Positions 18,800 to 30,060 of a stretch of DNA of 64,000 bases are shown here, one piece after another. Each line of letters starts with the position of its first letter. The first letter of the stretch is position 1. This DNA comes from Agitococcus lubricus (GTDB lineage Bacteria > Pseudomonadota > Gammaproteobacteria > Pseudomonadales > Moraxellaceae), in NCBI RefSeq assembly GCF_003051055.1, contig NZ_QAON01000010.1, positions 1-64,000 of the forward strand. The letters are read 5' to 3'. Position numbers and translations under genes: made by a program. A model generated the notes under the pieces. The model was not told the DNA's origin and did not search any database. It was given only the letters and a program-made list of their open reading frames with translations.

Positions 18800-19963
18800 T
18801 TATAGCTTCGCGTTTAAATCATAACCTAAACGTCTAAATAACAAAATTGCTGCTAAGGGAATTAAGGCAATCAAAAACAAACACACTTTAGCAACTAATT
18901 GATAATTACCACGCGTCTGATTCACGTTTTCTAAAATATCTCTCACCGTGCCATCGCCAAAAGGACTAACTGTTAACACGACATTATCTAAAAATTGACT
19001 TTTTTGGTAATACACATCCAATAATTTGGAGTTGAGCGAATCTGCCAAAATCAAATTATTTTGGCCTAATTTGGTCATACTGATAGGATCAGTATTAGGC
19101 GTTTCAACGGTTTGAACACGTTTGCCTTGAGCATCATATTGGCGTAAAACGCCTTTATCTAATACTGTGCCACTTTCTAATATCCACCATGAACCATCAG
19201 CCATTTGCTCAAAAAAATAAGGCTGATTATAAAAAGTAGCTGCCAGTGCCTTCCCTATTTTTTGTGCATCTTCTGGCGTAATCACTCCCATAGGTTGAGG
19301 CATATCCATCGTTGCTGTTTTTACCACTAATTCAGGTGGAGCGGTAAAATTAGGGATATAGCTATTTTTAAGATATGGCCAACGCATTAAACGAAAACCC
19401 CCTGTATCGGCCTGAACAAAACCTTGTTCGGTAAATAATGCTCCATTAGGATGATTTAATCTTGTACCTGTAGATTGAGCCAATATTTTACCTTGGCCAT
19501 CCAACACAAAAACTTGCCCTTGCCAATTATCTGTTAAAACAATATTGCCATCACCACGACTGGTCAATTTGACATATTGCATTTTATCAACGCGTGGTAC
19601 AACTTCTATTTTTTGACACTGACTAAACGAGGTACATTTATATAACTGGCCTTTTATATCACGTAACCACATTTCTTCTGGTGTACGAAAAGCTAAATCA
19701 GCAACTAAATGTTTAAGCCCTAAACTATTGGTATCTAATTGTTTAATAACACTGCCTTGAGTATTAACCACGACTAATTTATCAGGCACCGCTAACCATA
19801 GCTGCTGTTTTTGATCTGTAACTACAGCACCAATTCTTGTATCAATGGCTAATTGAGAAAAATAACTACGCAGATATAAAAAGGTAGCCATTAATCCTAA
19901 CATGGCAAAAATTAAGGCAAAGGCACGCGTATCTAAAGCTTTTTGTTTCATAAATCGTTCCAT
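18800..19963 (-). CDS. Membrane-anchored protein of unknown function, propeller-like
   Basis: I do not recognise this 387-aa protein. It has an N-terminal transmembrane helix (about residues 14-30, FALIFAMLGLMATFLYLR) and a second one near the C-terminus (about 358-375, LFLIALIPLAAILLF) followed by an Arg-rich tail. The region between is beta-rich with repeated short strands such as KLVVVNTQGSVI, GQVFVLDGQGKIL and GVLRQYDAQGKRV, reminiscent of NHL/YVTN-type propeller blades. The topology suggests a periplasmic propeller held by two membrane helices. A second ATG at 19951 is preceded by GGAA and may be the true start. A 7-4-7 palindrome (TTATAAT-AATG-ATTATAA) at 20059-20076 is about 100 bp upstream. 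Confidence 0.7.
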   Translation of the reverse strand: MERFMKQKALDTRAFALIFAMLGLMATFLYLRSYFSQLAIDTRIGAVVTDQKQQLWLAVPDKLVVVNTQGSVIKQLDTNSLGLKHLVADLAFRTPEEMWLRDIKGQLYKCTSFSQCQKIEVVPRVDKMQYVKLTSRGDGNIVLTDNWQGQVFVLDGQGKILAQSTGTRLNHPNGALFTEQGFVQADTGGFRLMRWPYLKNSYIPNFTAPPELVVKTATMDMPQPMGVITPEDAQKIGKALAATFYNQPYFFEQMADGSWWILESGTVLDKGVLRQYDAQGKRVQTVETPNTDPISMTKLGQNNLILADSLNSKLLDVYYQKSQFLDNVVLTVSPFGDGTVRDILENVNQTRGNYQLVAKVCLFLIALIPLAAILLFRRLGYDLNAKL

Positions 19964-20107
19964 GTATGGAGCTTAAATGATTTTTATTAAAGTACTACTT
20001 AAGCTCTTGGTTAATGAAACGAAATTATATGGGCAACTAACACTGTTGTACAAAGATTTTATAATAATGATTATAACTTGTTGTTTCTACAATAGAACTA
20101 AGAACGA

Positions 20108-20563
20108 CTATTGGTCAAATAAAGGAAGGGCTTTTGGCAAATCAGCAATAGTTATAACATCTAACTGCTTTAAAGCTAAGCTGCTGATAATATCGGCAAT
20201 ATCAGTGTCTTCAGTTAAAATCTTTTTCACTTTCATGGCTAAAGCAATCGCAACTATTTGTAAATCCACTTTCACTTTTTGCTTACTAGTGGCACTTTCT
20301 TTTGCTTTTCTTAATTTACATGCTAATTCCCCACAAATTATTGCTGATTTTTGGTCAAATGGCACAATTTGAGAACGTGAATTTTGCATCGTTGAAAAAA
20401 ATTTAATATAACGTTGACTGTAATCGTAAGCCAAGAACTCTGCAAGAACAGGTGTTGGAATTAATAAACTCGTGTTTTCTTGTTGAAAATAAGCACTTAA
20501 CTTATCACTTGCTGCTCTATCCGTTAATAATTGAACAAGAACATTATTATCTATCAATATCAC
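20108..20563 (-). CDS. PIN-domain putative ribonuclease
   Basis: A PIN-domain protein of 151 aa. Acidic residues expected at the metal site are visible: Asp in ILIDNNVL at the N-terminus, Glu in PVLAEFLAYDY (about residue 44), and Asp residues in KVDLQ and LTEDTDIADI (about 116-120). PIN proteins are most often toxin RNases of toxin-antitoxin modules. I place the start at the GTG at 20563, which overlaps the stop of the upstream gene as GTGA and has GGAG eight bases before it; a longer frame begins at 20584 but lies within the upstream gene without a ribosome-binding site. The tight overlap indicates coupled translation. Enzyme activity is inferred from the family. Confidence 0.8.
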   Translation of the reverse strand: MILIDNNVLVQLLTDRAASDKLSAYFQQENTSLLIPTPVLAEFLAYDYSQRYIKFFSTMQNSRSQIVPFDQKSAIICGELACKLRKAKESATSKQKVKVDLQIVAIALAMKVKKILTEDTDIADIISSLALKQLDVITIADLPKALPLFDQ

Positions 20564-21279
20564 GAATGTCGCTCCTGCAACCACTGTTCAACAGGGTTTT
20601 CAAACTGTGACCATCCAGTTTGACCATCTCCAATAAAATCTTTTAGCCATTTTCCCATGCTGACATTTTCAAGCACGATAAAATGATGAGCGTCAAAACT
20701 ATCCAAATGAATCTCATCAAAATTGATATAACGATATTTAGCTTCGCCTGTGACTTCTAATAAACGGTTATTTTTCCACTCTACAGATAATTTTTTAGAC
20801 AATTCCTCCGAACAATTCATGTGAATGATATTACCATTGTCTGTTATCAAACTAATATGATCCGTCTTATCTTTGCCTACTAATAATCGCGTCAAATGGC
20901 CACGTATTGTTTCAGTCTGTTTAAACACAAATCCTTTGGATTCAGCATGAAAAGTATAAATATTCTCATCATTAGCTGCGTGGCTAGTTTTAATATTTAC
21001 TGTCCAATCTTGATGTTTATTAACTAATAATTGAATACCTTTAAAACCTTTTGATTTTGTACTAATAGCCTGTTGTAAATTTAGATTTTTTTCTGACCAG
21101 TATTGTTCGGGAGTTTTTAATTTGATAAGCACTGAACCTGATTCAATAATATCAAACGATAAGTCTTTTTCCCCAAGCATTTTACTAAAATGCTGCATCA
21201 ATAGACCAAGCTCCAAGGGGCTGATTTGGTTTAGTTCTGTCCCTGATACTTTTAGAGCAAAAATAGCGAATTTAGACAT
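20560..21279 (-). CDS. Uncharacterised protein coupled to a PIN-domain gene
   Basis: A 239-aa protein that I do not recognise. It has no signal peptide or membrane segment and looks like a mixed alpha/beta cytosolic protein; the C-terminal part ends in a Trp-rich segment (MGKWLKDFIGDGQTGWSQF...VEQWLQERHS). It contains no ribbon-helix-helix, AbrB or Phd-like sequence that I can see, and at this length it is far larger than the usual antitoxin. It overlaps the downstream PIN gene by four bases (GTGA), so the two are made together. It could be a non-canonical antitoxin, a target adaptor or an RNA-binding partner; none of this is shown by the sequence. Confidence 0.7.
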   Translation of the reverse strand: MSKFAIFALKVSGTELNQISPLELGLLMQHFSKMLGEKDLSFDIIESGSVLIKLKTPEQYWSEKNLNLQQAISTKSKGFKGIQLLVNKHQDWTVNIKTSHAANDENIYTFHAESKGFVFKQTETIRGHLTRLLVGKDKTDHISLITDNGNIIHMNCSEELSKKLSVEWKNNRLLEVTGEAKYRYINFDEIHLDSFDAHHFIVLENVSMGKWLKDFIGDGQTGWSQFENPVEQWLQERHS

Positions 21280-21388
21280 AATTGCTCCTCCTATTTATAA
21301 ACATCATTTGTACTGTTAAAATTTTAGCATGTCTTTTAAAATATAGACCATGACTTATTAGGCCATTCTCTAAACACAACGCCACAAG

Positions 21389-22012
21389 CTAACGCGCCTC
21401 TCTCCACATCAACCATAACTTAACATCTTTATCAACAACAACCTCTTCGGTTACTTTAAAACCAAAATGCTGATAAATTTCGATATTTTGTTCTTTAGAG
21501 TTTTCTAAATAGGCTGGCGTTTGGGTACGATCACAAATATCTAATATTGGCCTTAACAACTTGGAGCAATAACCTCTACCCTGCGCTTCAGGTGCAACCC
21601 CCACCGCCATTAAATACCAATGAGGCACATGTGGATGTTTGGCTTGAATTTTATCCACCGCTCGCCAACGAGAATACAACTGACTTAGACCTGTTACGCC
21701 TAGCCAATCAGGCAAAAAGGCTAATTGTTGCGCTAAGCCCAATTGCCAACAATTGGGTGGTGACCACAAAGCTGCTCCCAAACGGTCTTCGGTTGTCCAA
21801 ATTTGCTCATACGGCCATGCAAATCTGTCCCAATAAATTTCAAAAATACGCCGAAATCTCGCCCCTAAATACGCATCTTGTTTGGCCAACCAGTTATACA
21901 TCGGGTCATCCCAAAAAGCGCGGGTTAAGCTATCCACAAGAATCTCTCGGTCATCGCGCTGAGCCTGTACCACAGCACACATTTTGGGTGCAACGTCTTC
22001 ATCCTCTCTCAT
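21389..22012 (-). CDS. GNAT-family N-acetyltransferase
   Basis: A 207-aa GNAT protein. The acetyl-CoA motif is HWYLMAVGVAPEAQGRGYCSKLL (about residues 130-152; the core is EAQGRGYCSKLL), followed by YLENSKEQNIEIYQHFGF, a pattern shared with puromycin N-acetyltransferase-like members. I take the ATG at 22012, which overlaps the ctpA stop as ATGA, rather than the TTG 15 bases earlier that lies within ctpA. The overlap suggests co-translation with ctpA, although a functional link is not obvious. The acceptor substrate is unknown. Confidence 0.82.
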   Translation of the reverse strand: MREDEDVAPKMCAVVQAQRDDREILVDSLTRAFWDDPMYNWLAKQDAYLGARFRRIFEIYWDRFAWPYEQIWTTEDRLGAALWSPPNCWQLGLAQQLAFLPDWLGVTGLSQLYSRWRAVDKIQAKHPHVPHWYLMAVGVAPEAQGRGYCSKLLRPILDICDRTQTPAYLENSKEQNIEIYQHFGFKVTEEVVVDKDVKLWLMWREAR

Positions 22013-23532
22013 GGTTTCGCCTGCCAAAAAGCAGCACCTTTTAACACGTTTAAGGCGGCATACAACACATAATCATCCTCAGCAAGACGTTTTTCGCTAG
22101 GAATTTCATCGGCTTTCGTTTGGTTTTTATCCTCCGCCACAGGCGGGGTGACATCGGTCACTGTTTCAGGCTCAGGTGTTTTAGGCGCATTTTTTGACGT
22201 TTTAGACTTAGATTTAGATTTTTTATCTGTTTTAGCAGGTTGTTTACTGTCAGACGTTGGCTCGACTGTTTTTTCTCCGTCCACTTGCGGGTCAGGGCTG
22301 TCAACAGGCACAAATGTATTGGTTGCCTCGGCTGCCTTTGCTTCATTAGGATTGGCCAAATGGCCTTTTAAGTCTGCTTCCTTAAAGTCCTCACCTGCTT
22401 TAGCAATTTCTAATTTAGCGGGTTCAATCGTCACATCGGGCTTAATGCCTTCAGCCTGAATAGAACGTCCATTCGGCGTATAGTAACGTGCCGTTGTTAA
22501 TTTAATGGCTTTATCTTCTGCCAAGGGTAAGACTGTCTGTACCGAGCCTTTACCAAAGGTTGGCGTGCCTGCAATAATGGCACGTTTATGGTCTTGTAGT
22601 GCGCCAGCCACAATTTCGGATGCTGAAGCAGAAGCCCCATTCACCAAGACCAATAAAGGAATATTTGGCAAAATTTGGCCTTCGGTGGCTTCGTATTTTT
22701 CGATACTACCCTCTGTACGGGCTTTAGTGTAAACCACTAAGCCTTTATCCAAAAATAAGTCTGCGACACCAATCGCCCCACCCAATACACCACCTGGATT
22801 ATTACGCAAATCTAAAATCACGCCTTTGATATTGGCATTTTTTTCTTTGAGCTGTAATAAGGCTTTTGTTAAATCACGGGCGGTATGATTTTGAAATTGG
22901 CTGATGCGCAATACCGCATAATCGGGTGCAATCCATCGACTTTTGACACTGGAAAATTCTATCTTGGCACGAATTAAGGTCAAATGACGCAGTGGCTCAC
23001 CTTTACGTTGAATGGTCAATTTGAGCGGCTGACCAATTGAGCCACGCATAATATCGACCGCTTCACTCATGGTCATGCCTTTCACGACTTTGCCTTCGAG
23101 CTTAATAATGTAGTCACCTGCTTTAATCCCTGCTTGTGAAGCAGGCGTATCGTCAATCGGGCTAATGACACGCAAAAAGCCATCTTCCATACCAATTTCT
23201 ACACCAATGCCGCCAAACTCACCTGTGGTTTGTGTTTTTAGATTTTCATAATCATTTTTGTCTAAATAAGTAGAATGTGGGTCTAAGGCCGACAACATGC
23301 CTTTAATGGCGTTTTCAAATAAGGTTTTATCGTCTACAGGGTCTACATAACTTTGTCGAATACGCTCAAACACATCAACAAAGGTACGCAAATCGGTTAA
23401 TGGCAAACTCTTGACCTCTTCGACTTTGGTCTGTTTTGAATCTGTGGTAGGTGTTGAAGGCAGGTCTTCTGCCCAAACTGTGGGTTGCGCGAGCATCATC
23501 GTCCAGAGTGCAAGAGGCCAAATTTTTTTCAT
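22009..23532 (-). CDS. ctpA: Carboxy-terminal processing peptidase, S41 family
   Basis: A periplasmic serine protease of the S41 (CtpA/Prc) family that trims or degrades periplasmic and envelope proteins. The 507-aa precursor has a signal peptide (MKKIWPLALWTMMLAQPTVWA), a PDZ domain (about residues 90-180, GGIGVEIGMEDGFLRVISPI) and the catalytic Ser/Lys dyad in NGASASASEIVAGALQD (Ser near 306) and TFGKGSVQTVLPL (Lys near 331). The C-terminal 140 residues are an acidic and basic low-complexity tail (PVDSPDPQVDGEKT, KSKSKTSKN) that many CtpAs lack or vary in. The 3' end overlaps a GNAT gene. Confidence 0.94.
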   Translation of the reverse strand: MKKIWPLALWTMMLAQPTVWAEDLPSTPTTDSKQTKVEEVKSLPLTDLRTFVDVFERIRQSYVDPVDDKTLFENAIKGMLSALDPHSTYLDKNDYENLKTQTTGEFGGIGVEIGMEDGFLRVISPIDDTPASQAGIKAGDYIIKLEGKVVKGMTMSEAVDIMRGSIGQPLKLTIQRKGEPLRHLTLIRAKIEFSSVKSRWIAPDYAVLRISQFQNHTARDLTKALLQLKEKNANIKGVILDLRNNPGGVLGGAIGVADLFLDKGLVVYTKARTEGSIEKYEATEGQILPNIPLLVLVNGASASASEIVAGALQDHKRAIIAGTPTFGKGSVQTVLPLAEDKAIKLTTARYYTPNGRSIQAEGIKPDVTIEPAKLEIAKAGEDFKEADLKGHLANPNEAKAAEATNTFVPVDSPDPQVDGEKTVEPTSDSKQPAKTDKKSKSKSKTSKNAPKTPEPETVTDVTPPVAEDKNQTKADEIPSEKRLAEDDYVLYAALNVLKGAAFWQAKP

Positions 23533-23804
23533 ACCATATCCAAACCATTATTTACTTAAGTTTTTGTTGCGATGCGCGTTTATATGTTCGCTTAGCATAC
23601 TCTATCTACACTATCACGCAGTTGGGTCTTTGGGCAGACTACATGTAGTGTTATCTTTGCAATAGGCGCTAAGAGTAACAATCTTCCTGTAGGCCGTCAT
23701 GCGTGGATAGTCTACTGCATGGTTGCGTTATTGTTATTTTGTCTACTTCTTGAGACACCTGATTGATGTTGCCATCATACTATCTGTTGGTTAAGGAATT
23801 TATA

Positions 23805-24326
23805 ATGTCTATTGCGACGCTTGAATCTTATATTCGTTGTGTACCCGATTTTCCCAAACAAGGCATTTTATTTAGGGATATTACCCCACTGTTAAATCAA
23901 CAATTGCCAGCAACCATTGATGCGTTAGCAAACTTATTAACGGATGAAGAATGGAGTACCATTGATGCGATTGTTGGCATTGAGTCACGCGGTTTTATTT
24001 TTGCCTCGGCATTGGCCTACGCTAAAAATAAAGGCTTTTTAGTGGTACGTAAACCCAATAAATTACCCCCTCCAGTTCATCAGGTTAGCTATGACTTAGA
24101 ATATGGCCAAGATCGTTTGGAAATTTCTAGTCAATTTCAACCACAACGGGTGTTGATTGTTGATGATGTTTTAGCAACAGGTGGCACATTAAATGCTGCT
24201 TGCCAACTTTGTAGCTTAGCAGGACATGATATTCAACAAACCATGACCCTCATTAATTTAGCTGATTTAAATCAATTTTTATGGCAAGGCCGCAAGCCAC
24301 GTACGTTGTTTAGTTATGGAGCTTAA
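23805..24326 (+). CDS. apt: Adenine phosphoribosyltransferase
   Basis: Salvages adenine to AMP with PRPP. The type I PRTase signature VLIVDDVLATGGTLNA is present at about residues 116-131, and the N-terminal IRCVPDFPKQGILFRDITPLL is a typical Apt opening. I use the ATG at 23805, which follows TAAGGA and gives 173 aa, the usual length; an upstream ATG at 23766 would add an unlikely hydrophobic extension. The nucleosidase gene starts two bases after the stop, so the pair likely forms a purine-salvage operon: the nucleosidase releases adenine from methylthioadenosine or SAH, and Apt recovers it. Confidence 0.95.
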   Translation: MSIATLESYIRCVPDFPKQGILFRDITPLLNQQLPATIDALANLLTDEEWSTIDAIVGIESRGFIFASALAYAKNKGFLVVRKPNKLPPPVHQVSYDLEYGQDRLEISSQFQPQRVLIVDDVLATGGTLNAACQLCSLAGHDIQQTMTLINLADLNQFLWQGRKPRTLFSYGA

Positions 24327-24328
24327 AA

Positions 24329-24913
24329 GTGTCTAGACCGATTTTATTGGTATTAGCCTTAGAACAAGAAAACCATCAACAACAACTCAATGGTTTTGCT
24401 GATGAGGTGTTATATACAGGTGTGGGTAAAGTGAATGCTACCTTAGCACTCACCCACAAATTAGCACAAATGGCTGAGAAACCCTTGGTGATTAATGTTG
24501 GCTCAGCAGGCTCGCATTTGTTTGACGCAGGTCATGTGGTTTGTGCCAATCGTTTTGTGCAACATGATATGAATGCTTCTGCCATTGGATTTGCCGTAGG
24601 GCAAACGCCTTTTGAAGCTGATATTCATTTAGAACATGGTTTAAGCGTGGCACATCTACCACAAGCCACTTGTTTTACAGGCGACAAATTTGTCACTGAA
24701 GCGCATCCGCATTTTGAGTTAGAAGTGATTGATATGGAAGCGTATGCGTTGGCCAAAGTTAGCCGTCATTTTGACACGCCGTTTTTGTGCCTAAAATTTA
24801 TTACTGATGGTGCAAATGGCCAAGCCGCAACTGATTGGCAACAAGCCGTTAAGCTATCGGCTGAAAGGTTATGTGAGGCGTTAACGGTTACATTGCCAAC
24901 ACTAAGTTATTAA
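24329..24913 (+). CDS. MTA/SAH nucleosidase-like protein
   Basis: A 194-aa member of the PNP/UDP phosphorylase superfamily, closest in layout to 5'-methylthioadenosine/S-adenosylhomocysteine nucleosidases but shorter than E. coli MtnN (about 230 aa). Visible features are the N-terminal TGVGKVNATLALTHKL, LVINVGSAGS and the ribose-binding VIDMEAYALAKV, with a catalytic Asp expected in LKFITDGANG. It starts at a GTG two bases after apt. The genetic pairing with apt supports adenine release as its role. The smaller size leaves substrate preference open. Confidence 0.8.
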   Translation: MSRPILLVLALEQENHQQQLNGFADEVLYTGVGKVNATLALTHKLAQMAEKPLVINVGSAGSHLFDAGHVVCANRFVQHDMNASAIGFAVGQTPFEADIHLEHGLSVAHLPQATCFTGDKFVTEAHPHFELEVIDMEAYALAKVSRHFDTPFLCLKFITDGANGQAATDWQQAVKLSAERLCEALTVTLPTLSY

Positions 24914-24920
24914 AATTGCC

Positions 24921-24991
24921 CTTCGACTCCGCTCAGGGCGCATTTTTGCGTTGACTGAGCGGAGTCGGGGTGGTTGAGCGAAGTCGAAACC
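24921..24991. repeat. Palindromic TTCGACTCCGCTCAG-type repeat
   Basis: This copy has CTTCGACTCCGCTCAGGG, an internal hairpin CGCATTTTTGCG, then CTGAGCGGAGTCGG and a second degenerate arm GGTTGAGCGAAGTCGAAACC. It lies between the nucleosidase gene and the end of gpmI (convergent genes) and shares its right border (AACCAAGTCAGCAAA) with the copy at 30061-30174. Confidence 0.85.
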
Positions 24992-25047
24992 AAGTCAGCA
25001 AAAATTGCTTAACTGGATAGCATTATGCATGACTGCAGCTTTTTTAA

Positions 25048-26583
25048 TTACTCAAAATCAATCAACACTTTACCTGTCATTTCGGCAGGAATTGGTAGCC
25101 CCATTAAGGTTAATAACGTGGGGGCAACATCCGACAACACGCCACCTTGTTTAATCGTCGCCTTACGACCCACATAGGCAAATGGTACTAATTCACAGGT
25201 ATGTGCAGTATGGGCTTGACCTGTTTGGTTATCCATCATTTGCTCAACGTTACCGTGGTCAGCGGTAATAATCATTTCGCCACCGACTTCTTTAATAGCC
25301 GCATACAAACGACCTAAACACATATCTAAGGCTTCAACCGCTTTCACTGCCGCATCAAACACGCCTGTATGCCCGACCATATCGCCATTGGCATAATTAC
25401 AAATTAAGGCATCAAATTCACCCGACTTAATCGCTGCCACCAATTTGTCAGTGACTTCATAGGCACTCATTTCAGGTTGCAAATCATAAGTTGCCACTTT
25501 GGGAGATGGCACTAAAATACGTTGCTCACCAGCAAATAAGTCTTCACGGCCACCACTAAAGAAGAAGGTGACGTGGGCATATTTTTCGGTTTCAGCAATA
25601 CGTAATTGGGTTTTGCCCAAGTTAGCCAAATACTCACCTAAGGTATTGTTTAAATCTTCAGGTTTATAAGCCACAGGTGCTTTGATGCTGGCAGAATATT
25701 GGGTCAACATGACAAATTCGGCTAACTGCGGACGGACACGACGTTCAAAACCTGTAAAGTCTGTATCAACAAAGGCTTTGGAAATTTCACGCGCACGGTC
25801 AGCACGGAAATTCATAAACACAATCGCATCACCATCATTAATTAAGGCAGCCTGCTCACCTTCGCCAATAATCGCGGTGGCTTTAACAAACTCATCACTC
25901 TCACCCGCTTCATAAGCCGCCGTTAATGCTGCCATTGCAGTGGGTGCAGTACGCTCAGCAACACCTTCAGTCATTAAACGATAAGCTTGTTCAACACGCT
26001 CCCAACGATTATCACGATCCATGGCATAATAACGACCAATAATCGAGGCAATACGACCTTTGCCTGTCGCACGTAAGGCAGCATCCATTTTTTCTAAGGA
26101 AGGCATTGCGCTTTTGGGTGGGGTGTCACGACCATCTAAAAAAGCATGAACATAAACCTGTTGTGCGCCACGCTCAACCGCCAATTTGACCATGGCATGT
26201 AAATGATCTTCGTGGGAATGCACACCACCTTCGGATAATAAGCCCCAAATATGCACCGCTTTTTGCTGAGCAACGGCTTTATCTACGGCAGACGTTATGA
26301 CAGGGTTAGTAAAAAAATCGCCATCACGAATTGACTTGGTGACACGGGTAAAGTCTTGATAAACAATACGTCCTGCACCCAAATTCATGTGGCCGACTTC
26401 GGAGTTACCCATTTGACCATCAGGCAAACCGACGTCTTCGCCAGAACCCGAAATTAAACCATTGGCGTTTTCTTGTAAAATTTGTTGCCAGTTAGGCGTA
26501 TGCGCCGCTTTAATTGCATTGGAATCGGAGGTTTCGCTGTGACCAAAACCATCCAAAATAATTAACACATAAGGCTTACGCAT
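25048..26583 (-). CDS. gpmI: 2,3-bisphosphoglycerate-independent phosphoglycerate mutase
   Basis: Interconverts 3- and 2-phosphoglycerate using a phosphoserine intermediate and two Mn ions. The 511-aa length fits. The first metal Asp is in LIILDGFG (Asp11) and the nucleophile Ser61 is in [26 protein letters not shown] (about 150-160), [10 protein letters not shown] (about 258), and the C-terminal metal site ITADHGN (about 440) are all intact. Its upstream region contains the tandem structured element at 26610-26807, which would be transcribed as its leader if the promoter lies beyond that element. Confidence 0.97.
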   Translation of the reverse strand: MRKPYVLIILDGFGHSETSDSNAIKAAHTPNWQQILQENANGLISGSGEDVGLPDGQMGNSEVGHMNLGAGRIVYQDFTRVTKSIRDGDFFTNPVITSAVDKAVAQQKAVHIWGLLSEGGVHSHEDHLHAMVKLAVERGAQQVYVHAFLDGRDTPPKSAMPSLEKMDAALRATGKGRIASIIGRYYAMDRDNRWERVEQAYRLMTEGVAERTAPTAMAALTAAYEAGESDEFVKATAIIGEGEQAALINDGDAIVFMNFRADRAREISKAFVDTDFTGFERRVRPQLAEFVMLTQYSASIKAPVAYKPEDLNNTLGEYLANLGKTQLRIAETEKYAHVTFFFSGGREDLFAGEQRILVPSPKVATYDLQPEMSAYEVTDKLVAAIKSGEFDALICNYANGDMVGHTGVFDAAVKAVEALDMCLGRLYAAIKEVGGEMIITADHGNVEQMMDNQTGQAHTAHTCELVPFAYVGRKATIKQGGVLSDVAPTLLTLMGLPIPAEMTGKVLIDFE

Positions 26584-26609
26584 AACACCACTCTCATCAG
26601 ATAAGACTT

Positions 26610-26694
26610 ACGCATTTCATCGAAATTAGCGCGTTTTGTGAACATAAAGGCATTAAAAATGCCTGCAATGCGAACAAATAAGCGATAACCGCGT
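26610..26694. repeat. Structured repeat element, copy 1
   Basis: An 85-bp unit upstream of gpmI. It contains hairpin ATTTC-ATC-GAAAT (26614-26626), hairpin AGGCATT-AAA-AATGCCT (26648-26664), outer complementary CGCATT/AATGCG arms and the conserved blocks AAATTAGCGCGTTTT and AAATAAGCGATAACCGCGT. It is paired with the copy at 26724-26807, and the two differ mainly inside the stems. Confidence 0.8.
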
Positions 26695-26723
26695 AAGTCA
26701 TAAAAAACCAAAAAACTTGCTCG

Positions 26724-26807
26724 ACGCATTACATCGTAATTAGCGCGTTTTACAAGCATAAAGCCGTTGGAAACGGTGAAATGCGCGTAAATAAGCGATA
26801 ACCGCGT
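26724..26807. repeat. Structured repeat element, copy 2
   Basis: The second unit, offset by about 114 bp from copy 1. Hairpins are ATTAC-ATC-GTAAT (26728-26740) and CCGTT-GGA-AACGG (26764-26776). Relative to copy 1 three base pairs are exchanged on both sides of the stem, so pairing is kept while the sequence changes. It lies between gpmI and the padR-like gene. Confidence 0.8.
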
Positions 26808-26921
26808 CAACCCTAAAAAAGAGGCGTATTTTAGCAGTGTTATAGGCTAAGGACTTAGGCAATTATGACAAATTTGGCTGTATTTTCAGCAAAAATCCGA
26901 CTTTGTTTTGGCTTAAAGCCT

Positions 26922-27461
26922 TTAACTATCGAGTTTATTCAGTAACGCTAAGCCCTTTTCACATAATTCGATTTGACTCGCCTCAGCCACTAAACCCGAC
27001 TGTAACACCAAATATTGCAATTGTTCTGCGCGCGACAACTCACGCCCTGCAAAATCACGTTGCTCAATTTCTTGATACAGTGCCAATTTTTGTTTGTGTG
27101 TGGCTAAACGATAGTTCAAGTCATTGACTGCGCCAGAGTTTGCCCCCAACACTGCTTCGGCACGCAAACGCACCATTAACGCATCACGTAATGGCGTGGG
27201 TTCTTCGGTGTCAGCCACCCAACGTAATAATTCTGTGCGTCCTGTGGGTAACACCTGATACACACGTTTTCTGCCTCTTGCCCCCTCCTCTGCGACTGAT
27301 ACAACCCAACCTAGCGACTCCAATTTGCCTAATTCTTTATAAATTAATTGATGGGAAGCAGGCCAAAAAAAGCCGATTGAGCGTTGAAAACGCCGCGCGA
27401 GGTCTAAGCCCGAACAAGGCTTCTCTAGTAAAGAGGTTAATAAGGCATGAGCTAAAGACAT
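26922..27461 (-). CDS. PadR-family transcriptional regulator
   Basis: A 179-aa PadR-type regulator. The winged-helix N-terminus (residues 1-85) has the typical ALLTSLLEKPCSGLDLARRF, a recognition helix region with FFWPASHQLIYKELGKLESLGW and the wing GRKRVYQVLPTG; the C-terminal half is the helical dimerisation domain of the PadR/AphA C-terminal type. It is divergent from the FadH-like gene, and two copies of a TGCAATTAGTTGCA palindrome lie between them, so it most likely represses that gene and perhaps itself. The inducing ligand is unknown. Confidence 0.9.
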   Translation of the reverse strand: MSLAHALLTSLLEKPCSGLDLARRFQRSIGFFWPASHQLIYKELGKLESLGWVVSVAEEGARGRKRVYQVLPTGRTELLRWVADTEEPTPLRDALMVRLRAEAVLGANSGAVNDLNYRLATHKQKLALYQEIEQRDFAGRELSRAEQLQYLVLQSGLVAEASQIELCEKGLALLNKLDS

Positions 27462-27503
27462 TGACTGTACATCTTAAAAACAATGACCAAATTATAGCTC
27501 TAT

Positions 27504-29605
<2,102 letters not shown>

Positions 29606-29613
29606 GGAAAAAC

Positions 29614-30039
29614 ATGATGAATACTCTTGCTGTCAGCCCTGCTGTTGCCACGTCACTCGCCCAATGGCACACCATGATTAGTCAAGGTGATTTTACAGGT
29701 TTGTTAGAGATGACACGACCCGATGTAGTGTTTCGTTCGCCCGCCATGCACAAACCCTATCACAGTGCGCCAGTCCTCAATTTTATTCTCAATACCGTGA
29801 TGCAGGTTTTTGAGGACTTTAACTATCACCGTGAATTTGCCTCAGAAGATGGCCTGAGTGTGGTATTGGAGTTTAGTGCGCGTGTTGGTGACCGCGAACT
29901 TAAAGGCATTGATATGATTCGTTTTGATGCCGAAGGTAAAATCGCCGAGTTTGAAGTGATGATTCGTCCGCTCAGTGCCTTACAAGCATTGGCTGCCGAA
30001 ATGGGCGCACGTTTTAGTGCAGCTCAAGCCCATACTTAA
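29614..30039 (+). CDS. SnoaL/NTF2-like small protein
   Basis: A 141-aa protein with the cone-shaped NTF2/SnoaL-like fold pattern: an N-terminal helix pair (LAQWHTMISQGDFTGLLEMTRPDVVFRSP), central strands (EDGLSVVLEFSARVGDRELKGIDMIRFDAEGKIAEFEVMIRP) and a C-terminal helix. The GIDMIRFDAEGKIAEFEV strand pair is very characteristic. It begins 8 bp after the FadH-like gene and is presumably controlled by the same PadR operators. Members act as isomerases, dehydratases or binding proteins; no catalytic set can be assigned here. Confidence 0.82.
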   Translation: MMNTLAVSPAVATSLAQWHTMISQGDFTGLLEMTRPDVVFRSPAMHKPYHSAPVLNFILNTVMQVFEDFNYHREFASEDGLSVVLEFSARVGDRELKGIDMIRFDAEGKIAEFEVMIRPLSALQALAAEMGARFSAAQAHT

Positions 30040-30060
30040 CAGTTAAAAACAGCCTCCTCC

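Noticed and set aside
20059-20076. Fur box upstream of the membrane-anchored propeller-like gene
   Set aside because: The TTATAAT-AATG-ATTATAA palindrome is AT-only in its arms and matches the Fur consensus only partly; no iron-related gene is adjacent.
26562-26810. 82-codon minus-strand frame spanning the tandem element
   Set aside because: The frame is explained by the repeated element; the paired stem changes point to nucleic-acid structure. It has no ribosome-binding site or family features.
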